The position numbers were made by a program, and so were the translations under genes. From Macrocystis pyrifera (taxonomy: Eukaryota; Sar; Phaeophyceae; Laminariales; Laminariaceae), in contig JASSKH010000009.1 in assembly GCA_031763025.1 (NCBI GenBank), positions 992,001-1,056,000 on the forward strand: a stretch of DNA of 64,000 bases. Direction: 5' to 3'. Positions 1 to 11,300 of this stretch are shown here, one piece after another. The notes beneath the pieces are model-generated. The model did no database searches and was not told where the DNA came from. It was given only the letters and a program-made list of their open reading frames with translations. Numbering within the stretch: position 1 is the stretch's first letter; every line of letters starts with the position of its first letter.

Positions 1-560
1 CTTGTATTGGACTGGTTTGAGTAATCTAGTAAGTAGGGTAATCCCATTATGAGCAATACAAGCTGATAGTCGCTTCAGCACCGAGGTAACGCGAGCACAA
101 GCTACTATCGCTCAACTGTCTTTGCGCTACTCGAAGACGAAGTAACCCCACCCCACAATAATCTCACTTGGAAATTAACGGAGAAGTAAGAAAGTTCGGG
201 AGCGACTAAACTAACTTTAGGGCAGGGCACACGCTTTCTCAAACATGAAATCTAGCGTCGGCCAGAATCCCGGTTTTGTACTACAGAGGGCCGGTACTGT
301 TGCATGGATATTGCCGACATGAGACTCCCATACAAGTAACTGCGTACGCCTATTGTTCTCAAATATGAATGTGATTGTATCCCCGTTTCTCCTCTCTTAT
401 TGTGGAGGCGTTACTGTAGCCTTTGTACCATCGCAAGAAAGCTACGAGTAGCCTGGGCCAGTATCCCGGTTTCTTATCGTAGAGAGTCGGTATAAACTGA
501 TGCTCGATATATATATATATTGCTGATATGAGGCTCGCAAGTCACCGTACCATGCCATAC
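1..560. other. Non-coding left edge, probably ankyrin-gene intron
   Basis: No coding exon is recognised here. It lies downstream (minus strand) of the last visible ankyrin exon, whose donor GTATGG is at 559-560, so it is probably intron running off the window. The only internal structure is an imperfect direct duplication: about 249-345 resembles about 444-545. Both copies contain a GGCCAG-TCCCGGTTT core, then a GTCGGTA-like stretch and TGATATGAGRCTC. Confidence 0.5.
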
Positions 561-761
561 CTCGCTACGGTTCATGTGCAGCCACTTCAATACATCCAGG
601 TGCCCGTGCCAAGCCGCCAGAACCATGGCGTACACGGTGCAGCCCTCGCTGCGGGTAGACGCGAGGAAATGTAATACGTGCATGTGTCCGCTCGATGCTG
701 CGTTGTCCATTGCAGCCGTAGTGCATCCCTCCGCGCGGTTGTGATGCAAAAACTCTACCAC
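561..761 (-). CDS. Ankyrin gene exon 3
   Basis: This exon has 67 codons, phase 0 at both ends. The acceptor ATCCAG precedes VVEFLHHNRAEGCT and the donor GTATGG follows LHMNRSE. It contains two ankyrin units. The C-terminus is expected in further exons to the left of the window. Confidence 0.8.
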
Positions 762-3700
762 CTGGATCAGCGTTAGACGCGCATTCCAAGAGTAAGAGGA
801 GAGGGGAGCAGAGGTTCAGGCATTTGGCCGGACAAACATGTTGTCTTGGAAGGAAGGGAGGGAGAGAGGGTGGGAGGGGGGGGGGGGGGGTGAGAGGTTA
901 TGTAATGGGTCACCACCACTAAACAAGTAAGAGGAGGGAAGAGGTTTGGTCCAGGTGCTTCGTCAGACAAAACTAATACTGTTTATGAACGAGGAGAAGA
1001 GAGGAGAGGAGAGGTTCAGGTATTTGATCCGGGTAAAACTCAAAAAAAAAAAAAAGGGGAGAGAGGAGAGGTTTGCCTCAGGTGCTTTGGTGGCATAAAT
1101 ACGAACCGAGGAAGAGACCCAGCCACGGCGGAAATCTAGGTATACAGGGATTTCGCAAGGGCTCGAAAGCCAGGACAAGGTGGGGAATCACCGGCCAACA
1201 TCCGTCATAAAAAGCTAGAGGGATTTAGAAAACTACGTAGCGATCTTGAATCACACAGCTTGCAAAAGTTGACAATGTGGGTTAACCGGGAGAACCCACA
1301 GTCGACGCGATGTGTTTGTATTATGAAACATGAATAAAATAGCGCGTGGTTGCGCACTTCGACGCAAGTCGGCTAAGGAAGAGAAGGGTAAAATCACCCC
1401 AAGCATGTATTTGTGCTCTCTTTTTGTTGGTAGCGCCGAATTTGGCAGACAAAATTGGATCACCTTGCCAGAAAGGACAACAACAGCAGCAGTGGCCACC
1501 ACGACTTGGTTGAATGAGTACTTTGTCGCGACAAAGACGAATTAACGCACACTAGTAGGGAGGGGCGGGGGGGGGGTGGGTGTACTCATGTCCTGCATGG
1601 CCGTAGTCATATGAGGAGAAAGTAGCGCAAATATAGTGATTGAGACGGAAATCAAAGAAGAAGAAAACATGAGCGACGTGTACTAGGGTTCTTCACCTCG
1701 AGGTGTCCCCTCTTCGACGCCAAATCCATAGCTTCTGTCGTGCATCCTTCGTCACGGTTTTTGTGCAAAAACTTGACAATGTCCAGATGGCCCGCGCACG
1801 CCGCGCTGTTCATCGCCATGGTAGTGGAGGCGAGTCCCGGTACGTTGACGGTGAGCCACTGAACAACGAGGAGGTGTCCGCGCGCTGCCGCGGAGTCGAT
1901 TGCTCCCGTCGTCGCGCCTTCAGGGCGGTTTTTCAGCAAAAAAAATTCGAGTACCTTGGCGAACAAGGGCAAGGGGGCGAGACAGTGTGGTCGTGTCGAG
2001 GAGACATGGTTGGACGTGGTCGTAACTGTATGCGGTCAACGTTTCTATGGTTGTCCATCTTTTGGTGATTCGTCAATGGCTTCTGTACGATCTGTAGCAC
2101 TTAGAGACATTGCTAAGTACCAGATTTCAGGTACAGTCCAGATTTCAGGTACAGTGTATAGGTAAAACGGACAGCTTTTTCATCTGAGACTTCGAGCGGC
2201 AAGCCATTGGCAGCGTGCAAAGACATGCACGATGGCGGGACACTGAGCTCAATCTGGGCCTATGCAAGTAGGTTGAATGACGTTGCAAAAACAAATACAT
2301 ATATATATATAACAAGTAGTCTGCATTTTATAGTCAGGGAACAAGACGATCCACATATGGCTGGGAGAGTATACGATACTCAGACAGCGACGAGCTATCA
2401 TCTACCAATGTTATTTTAATCGTGGACAACGATACGACCCAAACCGAATACGGTACCGACAAATTACATGTGGCCGAGTTACGATTCGATCCCAAGTATA
2501 GCTGCTGCATGTTTCGCGCGGTTATTTTCTTCTGCCCACGAGTTTTGCAGCGTCACAGCGCCGCACAGCGCCGCACACCTGAACGTCGTTTGAGATGCGA
2601 CATCTCAGTTTGAGATGCGACATTCCAAACAAAACACACGAAACTCGTGAAAATAGATCTCAACAGAAAGAACCAAAATCCCGAGAAAGTTGAAAGTTGT
2701 GCTTGGTTTACCAAATAGATACGTAGGACCCCGAGGTCCTTGAAGCGCTGCACAACAATTGAAGATGCATCAGAACGCACCTCGACGGCTGTGCCTCGTG
2801 TCACAGGTATCATCCCGTCATCACCGAGGTCCTCGCGGCCATTGTCGGTGTTGTTACCCAATCACATTCGCCAAATGTATAATTTCTGCTGCGTGCGGCG
2901 GAGGAATAGGTACATATCTCAAACGGGAAACATTCCGGACACGCTACACGCTCGCCCTTCTACACAGCCCATAGCTCTTTCTCTACCCCTGCTCTCGTCA
3001 AAGCCACACACATCCTAAGACCAGGTCACTGTCTCTGCTCGCACATCGCCCTCCTTGCGCATATCAGTGCGGACCACGGCGGCATTCAACAGACGCGTTG
3101 CACTGACGGTGTTCGGTGAACAGGGAGTCATAGTAGTGTCTCACGGATAGGTGGTCAAAGACCACCTGCGGACGGATACAGCGTAGGTGATCTTTAATCC
3201 AAAATCCGTGCGACACGGCCATGAACCCCTGCTCACCGATCACCCTCAGCAGGACGCACCTGGTAAAAGCCGGTCCGGTCCACATTGATGCGCGAAAGTA
3301 GGGCTATAGCCGAGCAGGGACAGTGACGTGGGCTGGGGATGGGTGTCGGTTGTGACGAGGGTAGGGGTATAGGGGGGGAGCTGTGGGGTGTGCAGAAGTG
3401 GGAACGTTTGTAGCGTCCCATAGTTGAACGTCGTTTTGAGATGTTGTGCACCCCCTCCAAAAAAAAACTAAAAGCCACACCGCAACAAAAATACTCGAAA
3501 TCCCAAGAAAGTTGGAAATTGTTGTTGATGTGGTGGATTGTTAACCGCTTTGGGGCCCAGGAATAGTCTAGGGACTTACAAAACGAGAAGAAGTGCGGTC
3601 ATATGAAGTGTCCATTTCAAGAAAGAGCACGCAGCGTCACAAGTGTCATCATCATGCGCGTGTGTCTCACAGTGTCTTACGGCTCCTGACATTGCAGTAG

Positions 3701-6700
3701 TGAATAGAACACACACTCCACCGATAGCCCGGGCTGCTTGATGTGGCCAATGCTGTACTATATAGTCGAGGCGTTTGTTTTTGGTATTTTTTTCGATAAA
3801 ACCCCACAGGGGTTGAAAGGAGCACCAGTGTCATCGTGCAGCGGGGGGACCGGGGTGGTAACCAATCTAATGCATGTACTGTAACTTGTTGTTGTGGTAT
3901 TATCGAGCCGCTATTAGATAACCCCGAGGTCCTCGTTGCGCTTCGTAACGATTGGAGATGCGTCAGAACGCACCCCAACGGCTGTGCCTCGTGTCATAGA
4001 TGTCATGCAGTCGTCACCAAGGTCCCCGCGACCATTGTCGGCGTCGCGTTGACGAATCACAGTCTCCAAAATACTGTTCATGCTACGCGCGGTGGAGGAA
4101 CCGGCCAGGAACTTCAACGAGAAAACTTTCGGACACGCCATACGCTCCCACTTCTACACAGCCCACACCCCTTCCCCTACCCCTACCCTCGTTAAAGCCA
4201 CATCCATCCTCAGCCCAAGTCACTGTCTCTGCCCGCACATCGCCCTCCTTGCGCGTATCAGTGCGGACCGCAGCGGCGTTTCATAGACGCGTTGTGTTGA
4301 GGATGTTGGATGGGCAGAGGCTCATTCCAGTGTCCGACGGGCTTCCGATTAAAGATTACCTGCGGACCGAATATTCTATTCAAGTTTTTCCGTGCGACTG
4401 CGCTATTTTCGGTATTCCGTGCATAGGCAATCTTCAATCCGAAATCCGTGGGAGGCTGCTCTGAGCCCCAGCTTGCCGAACGTCTTCAACACAACGCGAC
4501 TGATATGCGCCGCCCCGGTTCGTTTCTTCTGCGCGCGATGCCGACGCTCTGTATCGATATACGAATTACTATACCAGGTAGCTTTGCCCACTTTATCTTG
4601 AACAAACCAGAATAAATAACAAGCTGTAGTAAGAAAGACCAGTAGGAAATTTCTAAAGGTGAGTGTGAGAATCTTCACAAGCAATTAAAGAAGAAAATAT
4701 TAAGAAGAAAATATTTTTTCTTATACTAGTGGGGCCTATAGAAGGCGACATAAATATGGCGACCACTCGAGATAAGGTGATCAAAATCGACTGGCACGGC
4801 TGGAACTCTCATTAAGGCGGCTACCGCCTTATATAGCCCCTGGGCCCTGTATAAGGCGTCATACCCCTTATTCACGGCACATTCCTGCCTCCACGTTAGT
4901 ACAAAACCTCACTCTGCTGCTGCTCCCTCAGAGAGAAGTATCACACCCTTGCTGCCGTTGCTGCGAGAAAGAACACACACACGCATACAGTACAACGAGT
5001 AGTGGATATACGCACAGAATCCCCGGTAGCTTGGTAGGTGGTTCGCGTGCTTACCAAGATCAACTTCGTGGGTTCAAGTCTTACCGAGTGCATACTCGTG
5101 AAAGGACTTTTTCTAGCACAAAAAATGATACCAGTATGCGAAAAGCGCGAGAGCGTGAGTTCGCAACTTTCGATGAAAATCGACGAGCAGTGGGAATGCT
5201 GAATGAACCCTACTGTATCAGTTACTAGTATGCGCCATAATAAAATAAAGGCACGAACAGAAGGATGACACCTGTGTGACCACGGCTTGTCCACAAGATC
5301 GATGAGGGTAAAAACTCCTACAAGTTAAGCTGGAAAGTCAAAGTCATGATTAAAATAAAAAATAAAAAAATAGGCACACGATGCCCGGTGCGGCAATGGC
5401 GATGCCGCCTTCTTTCTACAGAAGGCCAGGATGCCGTTCATGAAAGCGCATGCCTCTAAGCCAGTGCGACAGGCAGACATGAGGGAGTTCTGTAGGGAGG
5501 GGGGTAGTACAGCAGAGTAGTGTTCCAGATAGCAGTACGATAATGTAGTATATCTCCCGATTTTGGTCTCGATAGTGTGTGGCTGTGTGAAGAACCCTAT
5601 CAGTTCGGAAGCAGAGATGCGTCCATCTTGAACAGGCTCTGTCGCATGCAGCGCTATTAATAGTAATAATATAATACCTGGTACTCCGCAACATAAAAAG
5701 CGTGTGTTCATCTGTCTGCTCTGCTGTGGTATTGTGTGCGTTTGACATCACACGTGCTCACTGGGTTCAGCACAGTAGTGCTACCGCTGAAATGGTGTAC
5801 TGTCTTCTCCGAGCGCGAGTCTCTCCCTCTGTGCAGCACTCTGTATCATATGTCGGGTCAATAGGACACTGTACTGTACAGTATTCCCTGAATCAGGCGG
5901 AACTCGCCTTACTCAGGGGATTTCAACTCCTCAATAGGCCGGTAACGGCCTTATTAGCGTAAAGGGCGACCACTCGAGATAAGGCGACAAAAAATTCTTG
6001 GCACAGGGTCGCCTACTACTACTTTATACTACGTAGTACGTACGCAATAACGTTGCGGGAGTACCAGTGCACTATTGCGGGGGGCCATAGTAAATAGGGC
6101 CTACGGTGCAGGCAAAAACCTATATATTTACCTATTTTTACTAACAGTATTGGGTCCTATTTACTGCTGTAGTCCCCGTAATAGGAGACATTGTTGAGAA
6201 CCTGGCCAGCAACTTGGGACCGCGTATGATACGTCCAGCGCCTTACAGCAGTAGTACAGTAGTCCCTGCTCGTACATACGCTACGTACGCACGACGAAAT
6301 ATTACCACTCGTGCTCTTTCCGATGTTGTACGAGTATACCGCTCATACCACTTTGGTATACTGTATTGGTACATGTCTCTACCGAAATATAAAGACCGTT
6401 TATATATTAATTTGCCATCCAACCGGTCCTTGTACTTCGGGACATTGTGGTACAGTATACTGAAGTGATTCTGTATGATCAACAAACCAACACGCGCATA
6501 CACCTGGCACATGCCTCGGCAATCATACCGCCAGTCAGTCCTGGGTTCTGGGTTGAAGGTTGAACCTCTCCCACCAGAACGTCGAAAAACAACCATAGTC
6601 GTAGATAGTCGGCGATAATCAACCATGACGAGCAGCTGACTGCTCCAGGGCCATTCTAAAAAATAATACCCGGAAACGATTTATTTCTGCGCAGGTGCTT

Positions 6701-7600
6701 TATTTTTACTCTCACATGAATATGCGCGTTACGTGCCGCCCCATCCATGGCTCGTGTCGTGCATCCCTCGGTACGGTTTGCATGCAGCCACTTCACCACG
6801 TTCAAATGGCCACAGGTGGAGGCTAAGTTCATGGCTTCGACGGTGGCCCCTTCCTTACGGTGGCCGTGCAGAAACTTGACCATATCGAGGTGCCCTTGTG
6901 CCGCCGCAAGCACCATGGCTTGGTCCGAAAACACGCTGGCGACATGCTTCACGATGTGCATGTGCCCGTTCTGAGCGGCCATGTCTCCGTCGGTGTAGCC
7001 GGAGGCGCGGACACCTTGCTGGAACTCGGCAATGACCTCAGAGAGGTTACAGAACGCGCTTTCAAACAAAACCAAGAGGTTGCTGCTGCAGGTGGTGGAG
7101 GTGGGGGGAGACGAGCTGGCCACGGGCTTTTCTTGGACAACAACCACATCTTCATGATGGCCAGCGAGGCTAAGCGATCGCCGTTTGCGAGGCTGAATGC
7201 GCCACTTTTTCCGCGCTTCCTCGCATCCGTTCGTGTTTTGCACCACCAGGGAAGAAGACAACCTGTCGTTAGGCCAACCTATACCGACGCAGGTGTCAGC
7301 AAGAGGAGCGCGTGTGGAAGAGTGACTGGGATGACTGCACTGCCTCTCAAGCTTCGCTCGCTCATCGTCTCCCGGGTTTCCTGGCACAACCGATCTCGTC
7401 GTTACGCCGCCTTTATGGCGAGGCGATACCCTCGATCGTCGCTCCTTCCCTTTCCCAAGAAGTGACATCATCTCGCACGTTTCCATCATCAACGACGGAA
7501 CAGCAGACAAGGTGTCAGGAGCAAGAGCTTTGCAGGGGCCTACCGAAGGAGGTGGCTCTTCTGGCGGAAAGTGTGCGGTGCTGTCGCTGCTGCGCAGCAT
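561..7600 (-). CDS. Ankyrin-repeat protein, multi-exon, 3' end outside window
   Basis: Three coding exons on the minus strand (6716-7600, 1697-1954, 561-761) join in phase 0 at both junctions and give 448 residues with no stop before the left edge. The first ~200 residues are polar and of low complexity. From about residue 205 there are repeated ankyrin units of the form GHLxVVKxLHxNRxEGCT. Units of this type are abundant in stramenopiles and act as protein-interaction surfaces; the partner is unknown. The join between exons 1 and 2 restores a continuous repeat (NAHIH then VLEFFLLKNRPEG), which supports the 4.8-kb intron. The start at 7600 is the first ATG of the long open frame. The gene lies head-to-head with REV1, leaving 290 bp for both promoters. 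No enzymatic domain is visible, so no specific function is proposed. Confidence 0.82.
1390..1525 (+). repeat. Two-copy dispersed repeat, copy 1
   Basis: It shares an extended stretch with the reverse complement of 9714-9930: CCCCAAGCATRTATTTGTG, then TTTGGCAGACAAAATTGG, then ACGACTTGGTTGAATGAGTAC. The other copy carries an extra inverted arm forming a hairpin at 9880-9923, which this copy lacks. Confidence 0.65.
1561..1622 (+). repeat. G-run-associated repeat unit (family G), fragment
   Basis: A G-rich run is followed by GTGTACTC, then CATGGCCGTAGTCATATGA. The same order (G run, GTACTC, TGGCCGTAGTC) recurs near 31.75, 40.53, 46.04 and 60.32 kb, and inverted at 37.5 kb. Confidence 0.65.
1697..1954 (-). 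CDS. Ankyrin gene exon 2
   Basis: This exon has 86 codons, phase 0 at both ends, with acceptor CCAAG before VLEFF and donor GTGAAG after GHLE. It contains two and a half ankyrin units (GHLLVVQWL, GHLDIVKFLHKNRDEGCT). Confidence 0.82.
2730..3145 (+). repeat. Locally duplicated segment, copy 1
   Basis: It runs parallel to 3925-4290 over its length: GAGGTCCT, then RTCAGAACGCACC, then TGTGCCTCGTGTCA, then GCCATTGTCGGYGT, then TGCGCRTATCAGTGCGGACC. Both copies keep an open minus-strand frame with the shared peptide DNGRxDLGDDxM...RGTAVxVRSDAS, so a degraded gene fragment is possible. I do not recognise the protein. Confidence 0.7.
3150..3430 (-). repeat. Locally duplicated segment, inverted copy 2
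   Basis: The reverse complement matches the second half of copies 1 and 3 (CCCACTTCTRCACA, TACCCTCGT, GTCACTGTC, GCGCATCA-TGTGGACC). Together with copy 1 it forms an inverted repeat centred near 3145. Confidence 0.65.
3925..4470 (+). repeat. Locally duplicated segment, copy 3
   Basis: This is a direct copy of 2730-3145 extended at its right end by ~180 bp. That extension matches the inverted copy 2 region (AATCCGAAATCCGTGxGA, GATTAAAGATYACCT). The many small substitutions show the duplication is old. Confidence 0.7.
5021..5371 (+). mobile_element. tRNA-headed SINE (family F), copy 1
   Basis: The element starts CCCCGGTAGCTTGGTAGGTG, with TAGCTTGGTAGG resembling a pol III box A. A box-B-like GGGTTCAAGTC follows 46 bp later. 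It ends in an A-rich tail (5349-5371). The whole length is collinear with the reverse complement of 29035-29367, including ATCGACGAGCAGTGGGAATG and ACCACGGCTTGTCCA. A tRNA-like head, a unique body and an A tail define a SINE. It is non-autonomous and would need a LINE for mobility. Confidence 0.8.
6075..6184. mobile_element. MITE family A copy
   Basis: The ends are inverted repeats related to TTACGGGGGACCATAGTAAA, around an asymmetric AT-rich centre that includes CCTATTTTTACTAACA. This copy is diverged at its right end (GCTGTAGTCCCCGTAATAG). Confidence 0.8.
6716..7600 (-). CDS. Ankyrin gene exon 1
   Basis: This exon has 295 codons from ATG at 7600 to the donor GTGAGA (6714-6715 on the plus strand), phase 0. 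It holds the polar N-terminal region and the first three or four ankyrin-type helix pairs, for example GHLDMVKFLHGHRKEGAT and GHLNVVKWLHANRTEGCT. Reading past the donor gives non-ankyrin sequence to a stop near 6656, which fits intron read-through. Confidence 0.82.
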
Positions 7601-7890
7601 GTCTCCGACTTTGGTGTCGTGTGCTACTGCAACGCCGCAAAACGCCCCCCATGAATCTGCCGCTCTTGAGCGAATAGCCTAATCTACAGTTTCGGTGTCT
7701 GTTGTTGATTGTTCTGACTCCCGAACACCACGCCTCATTACATGGAACTTCTCAGTTGAACTCAGTGTTCGAAGTCACTCCAAACAAGTGAGAACAAAAT
7801 TGCATGCTCTTCGCGCCGTTCGCGTCTCTGCTTCTATCGAGGCTCGGGGTAGGCGAATGTGCCAAACGATTTTTTCCGTAGAGGGCGGCG
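7601..7890. promoter_or_regulatory. Divergent promoter region of the ankyrin gene and REV1
   Basis: This 290-bp space separates two divergent ATG codons (7600 minus, 7891 plus) and must hold both promoters or 5' UTRs unless upstream non-coding exons exist. I see no clear TATA box. An in-frame TAG at 7879-7881 bounds the REV1 frame, supporting 7891 as its first usable ATG in this exon. Confidence 0.5.
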
Positions 7891-8335
7891 ATGCAGCGCC
7901 ACAGCGATCGCAAAGCTTACCTCGTAGAGAGGGAGCGACATAGTCTGCAATGGAGTGGTCGAATCCGAGACGGAGACAGAGATGCACTCAGCGACAGCGA
8001 CAATGGAAAAGGGAGCAGCAGAGACGATGCCGACGACGGGGCTACTTTTTCCTCGCAGGAACGTCACCCCTCCCACCACCACTATCCCGGAACGCTGCTG
8101 TCGGACACGTCGACGCCGGCCGGGGGAGCTAGCCCGCGGACGGAGAAAGTGCAGGGAACACCAGTGCTGAGCTTATCGAACAACAGCAGTCCTGCAAGGG
8201 ACAGGCAAGGAAGCGCGAGGAGGGGTAGGCTGGTCCCGGTTGGAGAGCACCATGAGGGTAGCTTTGGCGTATACATGGCGCACAAGATGGAGAAGCTCCG
8301 AGATCAGGTCGACGGTGCTGTGGCCCGCCTTGAAG
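7891..8335 (+). CDS. REV1: REV1 exon 1 (N-terminus)
   Basis: ATG at 7891 follows an in-frame TAG 12 bp upstream. It encodes a polar, Ser/Arg/Asp-rich ~120 residues, then GVYMAHKMEKLRDQV. That matches the YMxxKxxKLxxQ segment found just before the BRCT domain in REV1 proteins. The donor GTGAGG is at 8336, phase 1. Confidence 0.85.
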
Positions 8336-11300
8336 GTGAGGGGGTCTTTCGTATGGGGTTTGCGTGCGGTGGCTCTGCACGCGATTAGATTGGCTTGCTT
8401 CGCCTCTAGTCATTGTCTCACCACCTGCTGTCGCAGCAGCAATTGGTGGTTCAACTTGACACGGTACGTACTCTCACATCCCATCGCATCACCATGTCAC
8501 CATGTCACCATACCAAGCACATCATACATAGCAGCAGGAGGATTCGTAGCAATCCACAGCACAGTAGCACAGCAAGCACAGCAGGTATGGTATAGAGCAT
8601 CAGGCTCTTCCAAGGGCCAACTCGAAAGCCTTAATTCCAAGGCTTATGACATCATTGACTGACAATTGAGACGGGACGGGACGGGACTGTTTTGACTTGT
8701 TTGGCGGGGAAAAATTGAAGACGGGACGGGACGGGACAGTAAAATGACAACAGAACTATTGCACAATTTTTCAACGAGGCGGGACGGTAATTTGCAACGG
8801 GGTAGATTTGCACGACGCGACGAGACGGTACAGGAGTGCAATGGATTTTCTTTTCGCGACAGGATGGGGCGGTTAAATAATACAACATGGTATTTTTTTC
8901 CACGACGGGACTGGACGGTATTTTTTTTTTTTTTGACAACGGGACGGGACGGTAAAATATACCAGGTACCAGGTAACGTTGCAGTATACATATTTTATAA
9001 ATTTTGAAATACGTCAGCTGTGAGTTCGACTGATTAAATAGTTGATACTCAACTTTGCAAGCTGCGTAAGACGCCTCGTCTATATTCCATTTTTACCTAA
9101 TTTTACAATTATTGTGATAGACCGAGCGCGCGTATTCTGTATGTGATTCCTTGTCAAAGATATAGGCCAGCGGCTCCCCTGGATGCTGCCCGGGTCAACA
9201 GGACAATTTTAACATATATAAAACTCAACAGAGGGTGATATTTCGACTCTTTGCGCCGAATTCAATATCGCGATTTTCGTACACGCAAATCCCTCGATAT
9301 AACACTCAATATCGGGTTTCTTGCCAGAACAACGTGAGATAAAACATGGCTGAAATACAAATAAGCGGCAAGTGGACAAACACGTAGAGCATCGCATGGG
9401 CTGGAGGACGTCGCTGCTGTGCTGCTGCAGCTGCTTCTCTACGTAGCTCGGCAGGCTACAGCGCCCGCGTACACCATGGATTTGGCTCTTGGCATAGACG
9501 ATGGCGCGTCTCGTGCTCGTGCTGAGACGTGTCCGCCAAAAACTAAAGGTCTGGTTGGCCCTACCCGCTTGTTCCCGGATGAGGTGGGGCGTGCGGTGTT
9601 GGGGACATGGGTTTGGGGCAAATCCGGCAGAAAGACGCCCAGCCAGAGCACTGGGTGCTGTGCTGGAGCCGCTGAACCGGGGCATCCCGTGCATCCGCCT
9701 CTCCCCGACCAAGGGAGCACCCGTCTGCCGTACTCATTCAACCAAGTCGTGGCGCCCACCACTGCTGCTGCTGCTGTTGTGGTGCTTGCTGGCAGGGTAA
9801 TGATCGGATGACCGAGTAGAGGGGACAGGCTGTTTCCAATTTTGTCTGCCAAATCCGGCTCTACCAACAAAAAAGAGAACACAAATATATGCTTGGGGTA
9901 AAAATACCCCAAGCATATATTTTGTGTGTTGCGGACCACGTATGACGAAAATATCGCTATACCCGACGTCCGTATAAAACTCGTGAGGCACATAATTTGG
10001 CTCTAAATGTCAAATATCGCGATATTCTTGAGTTTTATATATATATAGTGGGAAGCATTTGTTGTGTGGTGTGGTCTGTGTTTGTTTTTGTTTTTGTGTG
10101 TGGTGGGTGTTGGTGTTGCCACTGGAAATATGAAGATTCATACAGATTCATGATTTTATAAAATTATCATGATTTTATGATTTTTGGCTGTTTCCTATGC
10201 GGTTCGATTTCGAGCTTCAGATTTGTATTTTTCGATCTCGAAAATGAATGACCCTGTTATGCAGTCCGAATATGCAAAATCCGGCCAGAATTTTTTCGAC
10301 TTGAGAATCCGATGACCCAAGTCGTGGGATTTTGGCCCTAAAACAAAAATCCGACGACTTGGGTCATCAGATTTTTCAAATCGGAAAATGGCATGGTCTC
10401 TAAATTCAAAATGTCATTCACCACAGCAAACAGCAGCAAATTTATCGATGAGTTGGATGTGACACGGCTGTGCAGCGGCGTTGCTTCGCCCCCGACGCGC
10501 GGTCTGCGGGCAGCGCGTCTCTCCGTAGCCAGACAACAGTCGGCTGGCGCGGGCTCGGGCCTAGAGATTAAGAGAAGCGCACTCGGCGCGTACCTCTCCG
10601 TTAATACGTACTCGTAAACTACAGCAGCAGGCAGTCACATTGTGAAACACAAAATACCAAGACAGGTTGACTCTAGCGCACTCGGCACGTCTCTTCGCCG
10701 CCAGACCAAAGGCAGTCAGCGTTGGCTCGGACGCTTGGGTCCTACACACAGTGCAGGGCACCCAGCGCGTCTCTTCGCGGCGGCAGACCATAAAAACAGC
10801 CAGTTGGTTTTGGCGTTTGCTCGAATTCCTGCACGCACAATAAATCTGGTTTTTCCGCATAGCAAAACTGTTTCGATTGGCCAAGTGGCACATCTGAAAA
10901 TGCGATCGGGCCAAAATCTGAAGCTCAAAAATCGAGCCATATACTCGTATGCGGTTCGATTTTTGAGCTTCAGAGACTTTTATCCGATCGGATTTTGAGA
11001 TTTGCCACTTGCCAAATTGAAAAAGTCTTCCTTCGCGGTAAAAACAGATTTATTGTGCGTGCAGAGATTCGAGCAAACGCCGAGACCAACTGCTGTTTTT
11101 GTGGTCTCGCGCCGCGGAGAGACGCGCTGGCAGGACCCAAGCGTCCGAGCCAACGATTGCCTCTGGTCTGGCGGCGAAGAGACGTGGCGTGTGCGCTAGA
11201 GTCAACCTGTCTAGGTATTTTGTCTTTCACAATGTGACTGACTGCTGCTGCCGCTGTACAGCAGTGTAGTCTACGAGTACGTATCTACGGAGAGGTGCGC

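Larger units (their letters stand above)
762..1696 (-). other. Ankyrin gene intron 2 with low-complexity and repeat content
   Basis: About 791-1090 is a purine-rich GAGAGGAGAGG-type tract with a G run (879-890) and an A run. About 1390-1525 is one copy of a two-copy dispersed repeat shared with 9714-9930. About 1561-1620 is a copy of the G-run-associated unit (family G). Confidence 0.6.
1955..6715 (-). other. Ankyrin gene intron 1 (repeat-filled)
   Basis: This 4.8-kb intron has no convincing exon. It contains three copies of a ~0.4-0.5 kb duplicated segment (2730-4470), a SINE (5021-5371), two copies of a short repeat sharing GGCGACCACTCGAGATAAGG (4746 and 5968), and a family A MITE (6075-6184). 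The first ~770 bp (1955-2730) and 6190-6715 show nothing recognisable. Confidence 0.6.

Noticed and set aside
5014..5100. Functional tRNA gene
   Set aside because: Box A and box B motifs are present, but the D-arm and acceptor stem do not pair well and a second copy has a SINE body and A tail.
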